From positions 62,001 to 126,000 of the forward strand of contig NZ_JAPRAQ010000020.1 in the NCBI RefSeq assembly GCF_029989365.1: a stretch of DNA of 64,000 bases, given 5' to 3'. The number at the start of each line of letters is the position of its first letter. Positions within the stretch are counted from its first letter, which is position 1. This stretch comes from Bradyrhizobium sp. Arg816. Its GTDB lineage: Bacteria > Pseudomonadota > Alphaproteobacteria > Rhizobiales > Xanthobacteraceae. Shown in pieces: positions 17,428 to 25,989 of this stretch. A program made the translations under genes and the position numbers. The notes under the pieces were generated by a model. It was given only the letters and a program-made list of their open reading frames with translations. It had not been told where the DNA came from and made no database searches.

Positions 17428-18516
17428 TCAGGTCTCTTCCGGCCTTTTCGGCGCAGCCGCGCGGTCGTTCCGGATCCAGGCCGCCGCGAGCTCCCAGGCG
17501 ACCGACAGGATGATCGGCCCGATGAAGAGGCCGATGATTCCGTGCGCGAGCGTTCCGCCGATCACCCCGATCAGAATCACGATCGTCGGCGTGGTCAGGC
17601 CGCGCCCCATGACGATGGGCTTCAGGACGTTGTCGAGGAGGCCGACGGCGCCGAAGAAGACGGTCAGGAGCAGTGCCGTGGTCACGTCCTTGTCCATCCA
17701 GATCCAGACTACGACAGGGAAGAGAACGAGGAAGGGACCGATCTGCACGATCGACAGCAACAGGACGACGAATGCCAGCAGGCCGGCACTCGGGACGCCG
17801 GCGAGCTTGAAGCCGATGCCGGCCAATAGCGACTGCACGATTGCGACACCGATCACGCCCTGCGACACCGCGCGGATGGTCGCGCCGGCGAGCTCTAGAA
17901 AATGCTCGCTCTGCTCCGGTACGACCCGGAACAGGAAGCCGCGCACCGCGTCGACGAGCTGCGGACCGTAGGGAAAGAGGAAGCCGGCGACAAAGACCGA
18001 CAGCAGGAACTGGAGCGTGCCAACACCGGCCTCACCCGCGAACGACAGCATCATCCCGGCAAGCGGTTTGAGATACGGCATCACCTGGCTCAGCGCCGCG
18101 CGAATATTGCTGTTGGCCTGGGTCCAGAGATCGTAGAGCTGGGTGCCGATCAGCGGCCAGCTCTTGATCTGTTCGGGCGCCTCCGTAAGCCTGAGATCGC
18201 CGCTGCTGATCTGGCCCGCGAGATCCCTGATCCCGTCCACTGCGCTCATGCCGAGCCAGGCCGCGGGACCAATGACGATACCCAGCGTAACCAGCGTAAG
18301 AATGAAAGCGGCGGTGCGCGGGCGGCCCCCGAGGCGCTTGGCGAGCCAGCCGAAGACTGGATAGAACGCCACCGCGAGCACCGCACTCCAGGCCAGGATT
18401 GGCACGAAGGGGCGGATGATGAGGAAAGTCCACACGATCAGCAGCGCCAGCAATCCGAGCCGGATCACGAGCTGGATGATGCCATCGGCAAACAGATACT
18501 GGCGAGGGGTGTACAA
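17428..18516 (-). CDS. AI-2E family (TqsA/PerM-like) permease
   Basis: 362-residue polytopic membrane protein of the AI-2E transporter superfamily. Two N-terminal hydrophobic segments (about 15-75) are followed by a soluble stretch (about 85-150) and then a C-terminal membrane block of several helices ending near 345. The family block GPFLVLFPVVVW and the DNVLKPIVMG element are visible. Members export AI-2 or act as Na+/H+ antiporters; the substrate is open. A perfect FixK-type box lies 60 bases upstream of the ATG, so it seems to be part of the low-oxygen set rather than of a quorum-sensing locus. Confidence 0.85.
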   Translation of the reverse strand: MYTPRQYLFADGIIQLVIRLGLLALLIVWTFLIIRPFVPILAWSAVLAVAFYPVFGWLAKRLGGRPRTAAFILTLVTLGIVIGPAAWLGMSAVDGIRDLAGQISSGDLRLTEAPEQIKSWPLIGTQLYDLWTQANSNIRAALSQVMPYLKPLAGMMLSFAGEAGVGTLQFLLSVFVAGFLFPYGPQLVDAVRGFLFRVVPEQSEHFLELAGATIRAVSQGVIGVAIVQSLLAGIGFKLAGVPSAGLLAFVVLLLSIVQIGPFLVLFPVVVWIWMDKDVTTALLLTVFFGAVGLLDNVLKPIVMGRGLTTPTIVILIGVIGGTLAHGIIGLFIGPIILSVAWELAAAWIRNDRAAAPKRPEET

Positions 18517-18576
18517 GGCCTGTGTCTCGGGCAGCGCTCCTGCTGCAAGCCTAGCAGCCCCTATCCCGCGGCAGGC

Positions 18577-18590
18577 TTGATACAGATCAA
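18577..18590. promoter_or_regulatory. FixK/FNR box (TTGATACAGATCAA)
   Basis: Exact TTGAT-N4-ATCAA match, 60 bases upstream of the AI-2E permease ATG at 18516. It is the rightmost clear box of the series. Confidence 0.82.
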
Positions 18591-18768
18591 CAGCACGCCC
18601 AATGCTCGCGCCAATACACGCTAGTCTACGACGGGCACGTCATCGACCTCTGTCATCGGATCTGCGCGCTGCAACGCTCGGATGAGACAGGCTTTGTGCT
18701 GCCGCCTGAAATCAAAAAGCCCTAGGCCACGCAGCGAAGTCCCTCAGCGGAACAGGCTCGTCTTCCAT

Positions 18769-19641
18769 CTAGTGCCTGGGATTGAGGGCATCGTTCAGGC
18801 CGTCACCCATCAGGTTGAAGCCGATGACGAGCGCAATGATCGCGAGGCCGGGCCAGAAGGCCATCCATGGCGCCTCGCCGAGAAATTGCCTGGCAACGTC
18901 AAGCATGGCGCCCCATGACGGGGCCGGCGGAAGCTGCCCAAGCCCCAGAAAGGCCAGGCTCGCCTCGGCGAGAACTGCAATCGCCATGGTCAGCGTCGCC
19001 TGCACAATCGTCGGCGCTAGCACGTTCGGCAGCACCTGTCCGGTCAGGATGGCGAGATGGCCGAGGCCTTGGGACCGGGCCGCCGCGATATAATCCTCGG
19101 TGCAGACAACCAGCGTCTCGGCACGCGCGACACGAACGAACACCGGCACGGCGGAAATGCCGATGGCAATCATCGCATTTTGCAGGCTGGGGCCCAGGAA
19201 CGCGGCGAGCGCAATCGCCAGCACCAGAAACGGGCAAGCGAGCAGCGCATCGGCGAAGCGCGAGATCACCATGTCGGTGAGGCCGCCGAAATAGCCGGCC
19301 ATGAGACCAAACGGGAGGCCGATCAGCACCGCGACCGTCACGGAGACGATGCCGGCGGCAAGCGAGGCTTGCGTGCCGAAGATCACGCGCGACAGCACGT
19401 CCCGACCGAGATCGTCGGTGCCGAACCAATGTGCCGCACCGGGTGCCGCGCGAATCGCCATCCAGTCCGGCGAGTTTGGATCGTATGGCGCGATCCACGA
19501 GGCAAACACCGCCAGCACGACGAAGAACAGGATGATCGTGGCCCCGATGACGGCGGATGGTTCGCGCAACAGGCGACGAATTTCCGAAGGAGCGGCGGCG
19601 CGCGCCTGACTTGCGACCGGCACCGTCTCAATCGAGCTCAT
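18769..19641 (-). CDS. Peptide ABC transporter permease (DppC-like)
   Basis: 290-residue inner-membrane permease of the DppC/OppC type: one N-terminal helix after a cytoplasmic tail, then the five-helix permease domain (about 85-280). The EAA-loop region has EDYIAAARSQGLGHLAI. The sequence APYDPNSPDW after the first helix is typical of DppC proteins. Its ATG overlaps the stop of the DppB-like gene by four bases. It is the last gene of the minus-strand operon binding protein-DppB-DppC; the matching ATPase gene is in the divergent operon at 25990. Confidence 0.9.
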   Translation of the reverse strand: MSSIETVPVASQARAAAPSEIRRLLREPSAVIGATIILFFVVLAVFASWIAPYDPNSPDWMAIRAAPGAAHWFGTDDLGRDVLSRVIFGTQASLAAGIVSVTVAVLIGLPFGLMAGYFGGLTDMVISRFADALLACPFLVLAIALAAFLGPSLQNAMIAIGISAVPVFVRVARAETLVVCTEDYIAAARSQGLGHLAILTGQVLPNVLAPTIVQATLTMAIAVLAEASLAFLGLGQLPPAPSWGAMLDVARQFLGEAPWMAFWPGLAIIALVIGFNLMGDGLNDALNPRH

Positions 19642-20579
19642 GATCTGAGCCTCGGATTGAGCAGCACATAGGCCACGTCGGCAATCAGGCTCATCAGGAG
19701 GAATACGGCTGCTGTGCAGAGCACGACCGCCTGAACCACGGCATAATCGCGGCTGAACACGCCGTCGACGACCATCTTGCCGAAACCCGGGATGGAAAAG
19801 ACCTGCTCCGTCAACACCGCGCCGGCCAGCAGTTCGCCAAATTGCAGTGTGCCTAGCGTGACCACGGGAATCAGCGCGTTCGGCAACGCATGACGCAGCA
19901 CGATGGTGCTTTCGCGCACGCCCTTCGCGCGGGCGGTGCGCACGTAGTCCTGCTTCATCGCCTCGATCATCGCGCTGCGGACATGGCGCATCATGATCGC
20001 AGCCGTGCCCGTGCCGAGCACCAAGGAGGGCATCAGCATCGAAAGCAGGTTGCGTCCCACGCTCTCGGACGGCGGAACGAAACCTCCGGCCGGAAGCCAG
20101 CCGAGATTCACCGAGAACAGAAGGATCAGCATGATCCCGAGCCAGAAATGCGGGATCGACAGTCCGGCAAGCCCGAACAGACTGGCACCGTAGTCGAACG
20201 GCGTTCCGCGCCCCAGCGCCGCGAAGATCCCGATCGGCAACCCGACGAGCAGCGCGACCAGCATCGACAGTATTGCGAGCTCGACGGTCACCGGCAATTT
20301 TTCCGCCAGCATGGTGCCGATCGGCAATCGGGTGCGTACCGAAGTGCCGAAGTCACCGTGCACCAGGGCTTTCAGCCAGACGGCGTATTGCACCGGGATC
20401 GGATCATTGAAGCGATACTTCTGCCGAAGATACTCGACGACTTCAGGATTACGCTCTTCACCGGCGAGCGCCAGCGCAGGATCGCCGGGCAGCAGTTTCA
20501 GCAGACCGAACACCATCATCGACACCAGCAACAAGGTCGGCAGTAGGACGGCAAGCCGGCGCAGAAGCAAGGTCTTCAT
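19638..20579 (-). CDS. Peptide ABC transporter permease (DppB-like)
   Basis: 313-residue inner-membrane permease of the DppB/GsiC type with six predicted helices. Diagnostic segments are LLPGDPAL near residue 30, the EAA-loop stretch QDYVRTARAKGV, and the conserved C-terminus DVAYVLLNPRLR. It lies 57 bases downstream of the binding-protein gene and overlaps dppC by four bases. It forms the heterodimeric channel with the DppC-like protein. Confidence 0.9.
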   Translation of the reverse strand: MKTLLLRRLAVLLPTLLLVSMMVFGLLKLLPGDPALALAGEERNPEVVEYLRQKYRFNDPIPVQYAVWLKALVHGDFGTSVRTRLPIGTMLAEKLPVTVELAILSMLVALLVGLPIGIFAALGRGTPFDYGASLFGLAGLSIPHFWLGIMLILLFSVNLGWLPAGGFVPPSESVGRNLLSMLMPSLVLGTGTAAIMMRHVRSAMIEAMKQDYVRTARAKGVRESTIVLRHALPNALIPVVTLGTLQFGELLAGAVLTEQVFSIPGFGKMVVDGVFSRDYAVVQAVVLCTAAVFLLMSLIADVAYVLLNPRLRS

Positions 20580-20636
20580 CGGGGCAGACCAGTCCTCACC
20601 AGGGCGAGCGCGTCGGCGGGCGCAAGGCGCTGCGCA

Positions 20637-22148
20637 TCAATTCACAGGCCCGACACCGACCAGACGCAAGAGACCGTCCGGCACCATGACGATGCCGCCG
20701 ACCGATTTGCGGGCCGCGAAGAACCAGTTCGGGTGATGGAGGGGAATCGACGAGAGCGCCGTCAGGTAGATGTCCGTCGCTTTGGCGTAGAGTGCCTTGC
20801 GCTTGGCTTCGTCAGCCTCGCCCCGGGCCTGGTTCAGGATCGCATCGAGGTCCTTGTTGCAGTACTTGTTGACGTTCTGGGAGCCCGCGCAACTGAAAAA
20901 GGCGACCAACGTCGGGTCCGGGTCGGCGCGGCCGCTCCAGTTGCCGATATAGGCTTCGAAATTTCCGTTCATGTAGCGCTCGATGGCCGTGGTCGTTTCC
21001 ATGGGCAGCAGCTTGACGTCAAAGCCGGCCTCGCCCGCCATCGACTGTATGATCTGTGCGACCCGGGAATCGCCGGCCGTATTCTCGTACTGGATCTCGA
21101 CCGGCACGCGAGTCATTCCGGCGGCGGCAATCATTGCCTTGGCCTTGCCAACATCGCGAGCCGGCGCCTTGCGCGCGCTATCGTAGAACGGAGATGACGG
21201 CGGGATCATCTGGTTATCCGCCAGGAACTCGCCGTTGAAGGCAACGCGGTTGATGACATTGCGATCGATCGCCAGCTCAAAGGCCTGACGCAGCGTCGAG
21301 TTCTTGCCGAGTGGCGTATCGGCCTTCGCGCCCGCGCCGACATTGAACATCAGATGCGAGACGGCAAGTCCCTGGCCGGAATGCAAGGCGAGGTTGGGAT
21401 CGTCGCGTACGGTCTTGAGATCGGTCGGCGCGATACGCTCCGCGAGATCGAGATCGCCCGCCCGGACACGCGACAGCCGCACGGTCGAGTCGGGAACGTA
21501 GTAGTAGACGACCTCGTCATAGCCGACCCGTGCGGCGTTCCAGTAGCCGGGATATTTCTTGACGCGAATGAGATCGCGCGACTTGCGCTCGGCAAATTGA
21601 TACGGACCGGCACAGACCGGCGCGGCTGCAAATTCCCCGGCCTTCTCCGTGGCAGCCTTGGGCGAGACCATCATGCCGGCACGATCGCTGAGATTGGCAA
21701 GCAGCGGCACGAACGGCTCCGACAGGTTGAACTTCACCTTGTCCGCAGCAAGCGCTTCGACGCTCGCGATCGGCGCCAGTTCGGCCTTGCGCTTGGAATC
21801 CGGCATCGTCTTCATGCGCTCGATATTGAACTTGACTGCCGCTGCATCGAACGCGGTGCCATCGTGGAACGTGACGTTCTTGCGCAGCATAAAGGTGATC
21901 GACTTGCCGTCAGCGGACCACTCCCATGCCTCTGCCAGCTGCGGCACGATCTTGAGGTCGGGGGAGATATCGACAAGCTTGTCGCACAGCGCCGCAAACA
22001 CGAAGCGGCCGGAGTAGGTGCCGCTGAGTGCCGGATCGAGCGCATCGGGATCGTCCTGGATGCCGACCCGCAATGTCGCGGCACTCGCCGAGACAAGGCC
22101 CGATGCGATCATCAGAATTGCCGCCAACGCCGTGCCCGTCCGCTTCAT
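20637..22148 (-). CDS. Peptide/oligopeptide ABC transporter substrate-binding protein (SBP family 5)
   Basis: 503-residue periplasmic binding protein of the DppA/OppA family. A signal peptide ends at SASA-ATL (about residue 22). VGIQDDPDALDPA, WEWSADGKSITFMLRKNVTF and FHDGTAFDAAAVKFN are classic family-5 landmarks. The frame is open to 22250, but MKRTGTALAAILM at 22148 has an AAAGGA ribosome-binding site and begins the signal peptide. It heads the minus-strand transporter operon. Neighbouring NagB and gamma-glutamyltransferase genes suggest the ligand is an amino-sugar or gamma-glutamyl conjugate rather than a plain peptide (inference). Confidence 0.9.
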   Translation of the reverse strand: MKRTGTALAAILMIASGLVSASAATLRVGIQDDPDALDPALSGTYSGRFVFAALCDKLVDISPDLKIVPQLAEAWEWSADGKSITFMLRKNVTFHDGTAFDAAAVKFNIERMKTMPDSKRKAELAPIASVEALAADKVKFNLSEPFVPLLANLSDRAGMMVSPKAATEKAGEFAAAPVCAGPYQFAERKSRDLIRVKKYPGYWNAARVGYDEVVYYYVPDSTVRLSRVRAGDLDLAERIAPTDLKTVRDDPNLALHSGQGLAVSHLMFNVGAGAKADTPLGKNSTLRQAFELAIDRNVINRVAFNGEFLADNQMIPPSSPFYDSARKAPARDVGKAKAMIAAAGMTRVPVEIQYENTAGDSRVAQIIQSMAGEAGFDVKLLPMETTTAIERYMNGNFEAYIGNWSGRADPDPTLVAFFSCAGSQNVNKYCNKDLDAILNQARGEADEAKRKALYAKATDIYLTALSSIPLHHPNWFFAARKSVGGIVMVPDGLLRLVGVGPVN

Positions 22149-22237
22149 ACGGAATTCCTTTCGTCGCACGCCTATCCCAAGGCATCCAAGCCTCTGCTGT
22201 GGAAGGTCAAGACAAGCACGACTGAACCTATTTGTAA

Positions 22238-22265
22238 ATATCTCGAACAAATCGTTCTAAGATAT
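22238..22265. promoter_or_regulatory. Inverted repeat in the divergent transporter/ROK promoter region
   Basis: 28-base AT-rich imperfect dyad with ATATCT and AGATAT outer arms and an inner GAAC-N5-GTTC pair whose centre is offset by half a base. It lies 90 bases upstream of the binding-protein ATG and could be an operator or an extended promoter for the leftward operon. Confidence 0.4.
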
Positions 22266-22285
22266 GGAACTAAATTACAATGCAC

Positions 22286-22299
22286 CGCTTTCGAAAGCG
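22286..22299. promoter_or_regulatory. Perfect palindrome CGCTTTCGAAAGCG, candidate ROK operator
   Basis: Perfect 14-base palindrome midway in the 231-base divergent region between the binding-protein gene (22148) and the ROK gene (22380). Its TTTCGAAA core recalls the CGAAA/TTTCG half sites of NagC/Mlc-type ROK repressors. Confidence 0.5.
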
Positions 22300-22379
22300 C
22301 AAAATCCTCGCATTAAACCCCTTGACGGCAGATCATGCGAGGTATTAGTTCGGTATGTTGACTAATTGGATTGAGGCCC

Positions 22380-23588
22380 ATGTCAGACGCCCCCTCATCG
22401 CCCGTTGCGCGACAGCAATCCGTGCGCCTTGTGGTTGAGCGCCTGCTGCGCGATCGCTCGGTATCGCGCGCCGAAATCGCCCGCAGCACAGGCCTGTCCA
22501 AGCAGACCATCTCCGAAGTGATGCGTGATCTCGAGCGCGACGGCTGGGTCCATGAGGACGGTCAAATCCAGGGCAGCGTGGGGAGAAGCGCCGTCACCTA
22601 TGCGCTCCGGCCGGACGCCGCCTTCGTGCTGGGTATCGACCTTGGCGGTACGAAACTGCATGTCGCACTTGCCGATCTGCACGGTGAGATCGTCGCCGAG
22701 AGCATCGAGCCGACATCCTGCGACGGCGGCGCTGCCGTGGTCGCACAGATCGATCGCATGAAGGATGCCCTGCTTCAGCGTGCGTCCGTATCGGCGCAAC
22801 GTTTGCGCGGCGGCGTGATGGGAAGTCCGGGAATGGTCGACCCGGCGTCGGGCAGTATCGTCATCGCACCCAATATCCCCGGACTGGATAGCCTGGACGT
22901 GAGGGCCGCGCTGCGCGAACGGCTCGGGATCGACGTCGCCATCGAGAATGACGTCAATCTCGCCGCAATCGGGGAGCATTGGCGCGGCAACAGCCGCAAG
23001 GCTCGCAGTTTCGCCTTCATCGCAGTCGGCACCGGCATCGGCATGGGCATCTTTTCGGACGGTTATCTCGTGCGCGGTGCACGCGGGGCGGCCGGCGAGA
23101 TAGCCTACCTGCCGCTTGGGGGCGATCCCTACGATGCGCGCGGCCTTCGGTTCGGCACCCTGGAAACCGCGATCGGCAGTGCCGGCATTGTCGAACGCTA
23201 TATCGGGCTCGGCGGCGCGCCCGGCAGTACCGTGCGCGATGTCTTCGATCGGCTCGTGGTCGAGGAGGCGGCACGAGTGACGATCGACGAAGTCGGCCGG
23301 ATCCTCACGACCGCGATCCTGGCGGTGCACAGCATCCTCGATTCGGAAATCATCATCATGGGTGGCAGCATCGGCGCGCGGCCCGAGTTGAAGGTCCGGA
23401 TCGATGAACATCTGGCACGCTGCATGCGCGAGCCTGTTCGTATCGAGCTCAGCGCGCTCGGCAATCGCGCTACGCTGATCGGCGCGATCGGCAGCGCGAT
23501 CGACCTCGTGCATCGCTCGTTGTTCGGCATCGGCAAGGATGCGGGCCCGCTGGCTCTTCCTTTCACGGCAGAAGATGTCGCCGCATGA
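22380..23588 (+). CDS. ROK-family transcriptional regulator
   Basis: 402-residue regulator with an N-terminal winged helix-turn-helix (about 14-62; SRAEIARSTGLSKQTISEVM) and a ROK sugar-binding/kinase-fold domain (about 85-390; GIDLGGTK phosphate loop). The usual ROK zinc motif is absent: where GH...CxCGxxGC is expected there is GEIAYLPLGG followed by FGTLETAIG without cysteines. The ATG at 22380 follows a GAGG. It overlaps the nagB-like start by four bases and probably represses both divergent operons in response to the sugar part of the substrate. Confidence 0.87.
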   Translation: MSDAPSSPVARQQSVRLVVERLLRDRSVSRAEIARSTGLSKQTISEVMRDLERDGWVHEDGQIQGSVGRSAVTYALRPDAAFVLGIDLGGTKLHVALADLHGEIVAESIEPTSCDGGAAVVAQIDRMKDALLQRASVSAQRLRGGVMGSPGMVDPASGSIVIAPNIPGLDSLDVRAALRERLGIDVAIENDVNLAAIGEHWRGNSRKARSFAFIAVGTGIGMGIFSDGYLVRGARGAAGEIAYLPLGGDPYDARGLRFGTLETAIGSAGIVERYIGLGGAPGSTVRDVFDRLVVEEAARVTIDEVGRILTTAILAVHSILDSEIIIMGGSIGARPELKVRIDEHLARCMREPVRIELSALGNRATLIGAIGSAIDLVHRSLFGIGKDAGPLALPFTAEDVAA

Positions 23589-24361
23589 AGGAGCAGGCGC
23601 CGAGAATCGAAGTTTTCGGCAATGCCGCCGCCGTCGCGGAACGCGCGGCCGCGCTTGTCATCGCGCGGCTGCACGATCGACGGCCGATGACCCTCGGTCT
23701 TGCGACCGGAGCGACCATGGCGCCGCTCTATGCCCGCCTTGTCGCCGCGACCCGCGCCGGCCTCATCTCATTCCGGACCGTGTCGAGTTTCAACCTCGAT
23801 GAATATGTGGGCGTCGCACCCCAATCGCCCGGAAGCTTCCATGCCTATATGCAGCAGCATTTGTTCGGGCATGTGGATATGGAAGCCGGTCGGGCAAAGA
23901 TCCCCGATGGCACGGCCGACGACGTCGCCGCCGAGGCCGCGCGTTATGAGGCGCAGATTGCGGCTGCCGGGGGCATCGACCTGCTGCTCCTCGGCATCGG
24001 CGCCAACGGCCATATCGGCTTCAATGAGCCAGGTTCGGATTTCGCCTCACGTACCCGCGAGGTCAGACTCGACGAAGCCACCCGCATCGCGAATGCCATC
24101 AATTTTCCCGATCCGGCGTCGGTTCCCGAACGTGCGATCACAATGGGCATAGCGACAATCCTGGAGGCTCGGAGCATCCTCCTGATCGCCAGGGGGCCGG
24201 AGAAAGCCGCCGCGGTCGCAGCCGCGATCGAGGGTCCGATCGCAGCAGCTTGTCCTGCCTCGGCGCTCCGCCTGCACGGCAACGTCGATATCCTTTGCGA
24301 TGAACCGGCTGCAGCAGCCCTGGCCACGCGGCCCCAGAACAACAATCGGAGAAGGGCATGA
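23585..24361 (+). CDS. NagB-like glucosamine-6-phosphate deaminase/isomerase family protein
   Basis: 258-residue member of the NagB/6-phosphogluconolactonase fold. Catalytic positions line up with E. coli NagB numbering: Asp72 (NLDEYVG), His143 and Glu148 (NGHIGFNEP). The equivalent of E. coli Asp141 is Asn. The final ASALRLHGNV corresponds to the family end block. NagB converts glucosamine-6-phosphate to fructose-6-phosphate and ammonia; here it may act on a related amino sugar or as a deglycase on a conjugate. ATGA overlaps on both sides couple it to the ROK regulator and the gamma-glutamyltransferase. Confidence 0.83.
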   Translation: MKEQAPRIEVFGNAAAVAERAAALVIARLHDRRPMTLGLATGATMAPLYARLVAATRAGLISFRTVSSFNLDEYVGVAPQSPGSFHAYMQQHLFGHVDMEAGRAKIPDGTADDVAAEAARYEAQIAAAGGIDLLLLGIGANGHIGFNEPGSDFASRTREVRLDEATRIANAINFPDPASVPERAITMGIATILEARSILLIARGPEKAAAVAAAIEGPIAAACPASALRLHGNVDILCDEPAAAALATRPQNNNRRRA

Positions 24362-25953
24362 GCTGGGGACAGCGCGATTTCATGGTGCCGGGGCGCTCAC
24401 TGGCGGTTGGCGACCGGGGCATGGCCGCGACCTCTCATCCCGCTGTCACGCTCGCTGCGGTCGAGATCCTGCGCAGTGGCGGCAATGCAGTCGATGCCGC
24501 CATTGCCGCGATCGCCCTCCAGGGTGTCATTGATCCGCTTATGACCGGAATCGGCGGCGACTGTTTTGCGATCTATGCTCCCGCCTCCGGCAAACCCGTC
24601 GCCGTCAACGGCTCGGGCCGAGCGCCGGCGAAGGCCGAGCTCGGCTGGTTTCGGCAACACGGGCTGGCGTCGATCCCGGACGATTCACCCCATGCAGTCA
24701 CAGTTCCGGGCGCAGTCGATGCCTGGTGCCGCCTCTCTGGCGACTATGGTTCAAAAAGCCTGGATGAGGTTCTGGCGCCAGCGATCCGCGCGGCCGAGAC
24801 CGGCTTTGTGGTGACGCCCCGCGCCGCGCTGGATTGGGCACGTTACGCCAATCGCATCGAACGACATCAGACTGGCGTGCCGGTCTATCTGCCCGGCGGC
24901 GCTGCGCCCGCCGTCGGCAGCAAGCTCAATCATCCCGCACTCGGCGCGACGCTGCGCCGGATTGCGCGCGAGGGACGCGCCGCGTTTTACGAAGGTGCCG
25001 TCGCCGAAGAAATCGTCGCGACATTGAAGGCGCTGGGCGGAATGATGCAGCTTGAAGATCTCGCAAGTGCCCGATCGGAGTACGTTGAGCCGATCAGCGC
25101 CGACTACCGCGATCATCAAATCCTGCAATGTCCGCCTAATGGACAGGGCGTCGCGGCGCTGCTGATCGCCCGCATCCTTGCCGGCTTCGACATGGCCAAT
25201 CCGGCGCTCAGTGAGGCGGATCGCATTCACCTCCTTGCCGAGGCAACCAAGGCGGCCTACCGGCAGCGCGACGCGCTGGTCGCCGATCCGGAATTCCGTC
25301 CGCTCGATGTCGACGCGCTCCTCTCGGAGGCGTCAGTCGCGGCGTTGCGCTCCTCCATCGACCGGAATCGTGCCAGCGCATCGGCGGATTTTGACATGCC
25401 TGTTCATCGTGACACGGCCTACGTTGCAGTCGCCGACCGCGACGGCAACATGGTATCTTTCATCAATTCGCTTTTCTTTGCATTCGGCAGCGGCATCTAC
25501 GCCCCGCGCGCGGGGGTGCTATTGCAGAACCGAGGTTCGGGATTCTCCCTCCTCGAAGGACATCCCAATGCCATCGCGCCGCGAAAGCGTCCCTTTCACA
25601 CCATCATTCCGGGTCTGCTGGCGAAGCACGGCAAGCCGATCATGGCCTTTGGCGTGATGGGTGGACAATACCAGGCGGCGGGACATGTGCAGATCCTGAG
25701 CGGCGTGCTCGATCGTCGGCTCGACATTCAGCAGTCCTCGGATGCGCCGCGCAGCTTTGCGTTTGATGGCACGCTGAGCCTCGAACCCACGATTCCCGGC
25801 TCCGTCGCTGACGAACTGATTGCGCGCGGTCATCGCGTGATCCGGGCGGACGAACCGCTCGGAGGTTGTCAGGCCGTGCACGTCGATCCTTCCAGGGGCG
25901 TCATGCTCGGCGCGTCGGACCATCGCAAGGACGGCATTGCACTGGCGGCGTGA
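24358..25953 (+). CDS. Gamma-glutamyltransferase family protein, cytoplasmic type
   Basis: 531-residue Ntn-hydrolase of the gamma-glutamyltranspeptidase family. The autoprocessing and catalytic threonine is Thr353 in HRDTAYVAVADRDGN, giving a large subunit of 352 and a small subunit of 179 residues. AGGAP-like landmarks appear as LRSGGNAVDAAIAA and GIGGDCFAIY near the N-terminus. There is no signal peptide, unlike E. coli Ggt, so it is probably cytoplasmic (YwrD-like). It likely hydrolyses a gamma-glutamyl or related amide bond in the imported substrate. Four-base overlap with the nagB-like gene; the ATPase gene follows 36 bases later. Confidence 0.87.
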   Translation: MSWGQRDFMVPGRSLAVGDRGMAATSHPAVTLAAVEILRSGGNAVDAAIAAIALQGVIDPLMTGIGGDCFAIYAPASGKPVAVNGSGRAPAKAELGWFRQHGLASIPDDSPHAVTVPGAVDAWCRLSGDYGSKSLDEVLAPAIRAAETGFVVTPRAALDWARYANRIERHQTGVPVYLPGGAAPAVGSKLNHPALGATLRRIAREGRAAFYEGAVAEEIVATLKALGGMMQLEDLASARSEYVEPISADYRDHQILQCPPNGQGVAALLIARILAGFDMANPALSEADRIHLLAEATKAAYRQRDALVADPEFRPLDVDALLSEASVAALRSSIDRNRASASADFDMPVHRDTAYVAVADRDGNMVSFINSLFFAFGSGIYAPRAGVLLQNRGSGFSLLEGHPNAIAPRKRPFHTIIPGLLAKHGKPIMAFGVMGGQYQAAGHVQILSGVLDRRLDIQQSSDAPRSFAFDGTLSLEPTIPGSVADELIARGHRVIRADEPLGGCQAVHVDPSRGVMLGASDHRKDGIALAA

Positions 25954-25989
25954 CCAGGATGAGAAAGACGTGATGTCGGATCGGACAGC

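Noticed and set aside
21354..22316. 320-residue plus-strand frame opposite the peptide-binding protein
   Set aside because: The minus-strand family-5 binding protein is unambiguous; this frame has no recognisable domain.
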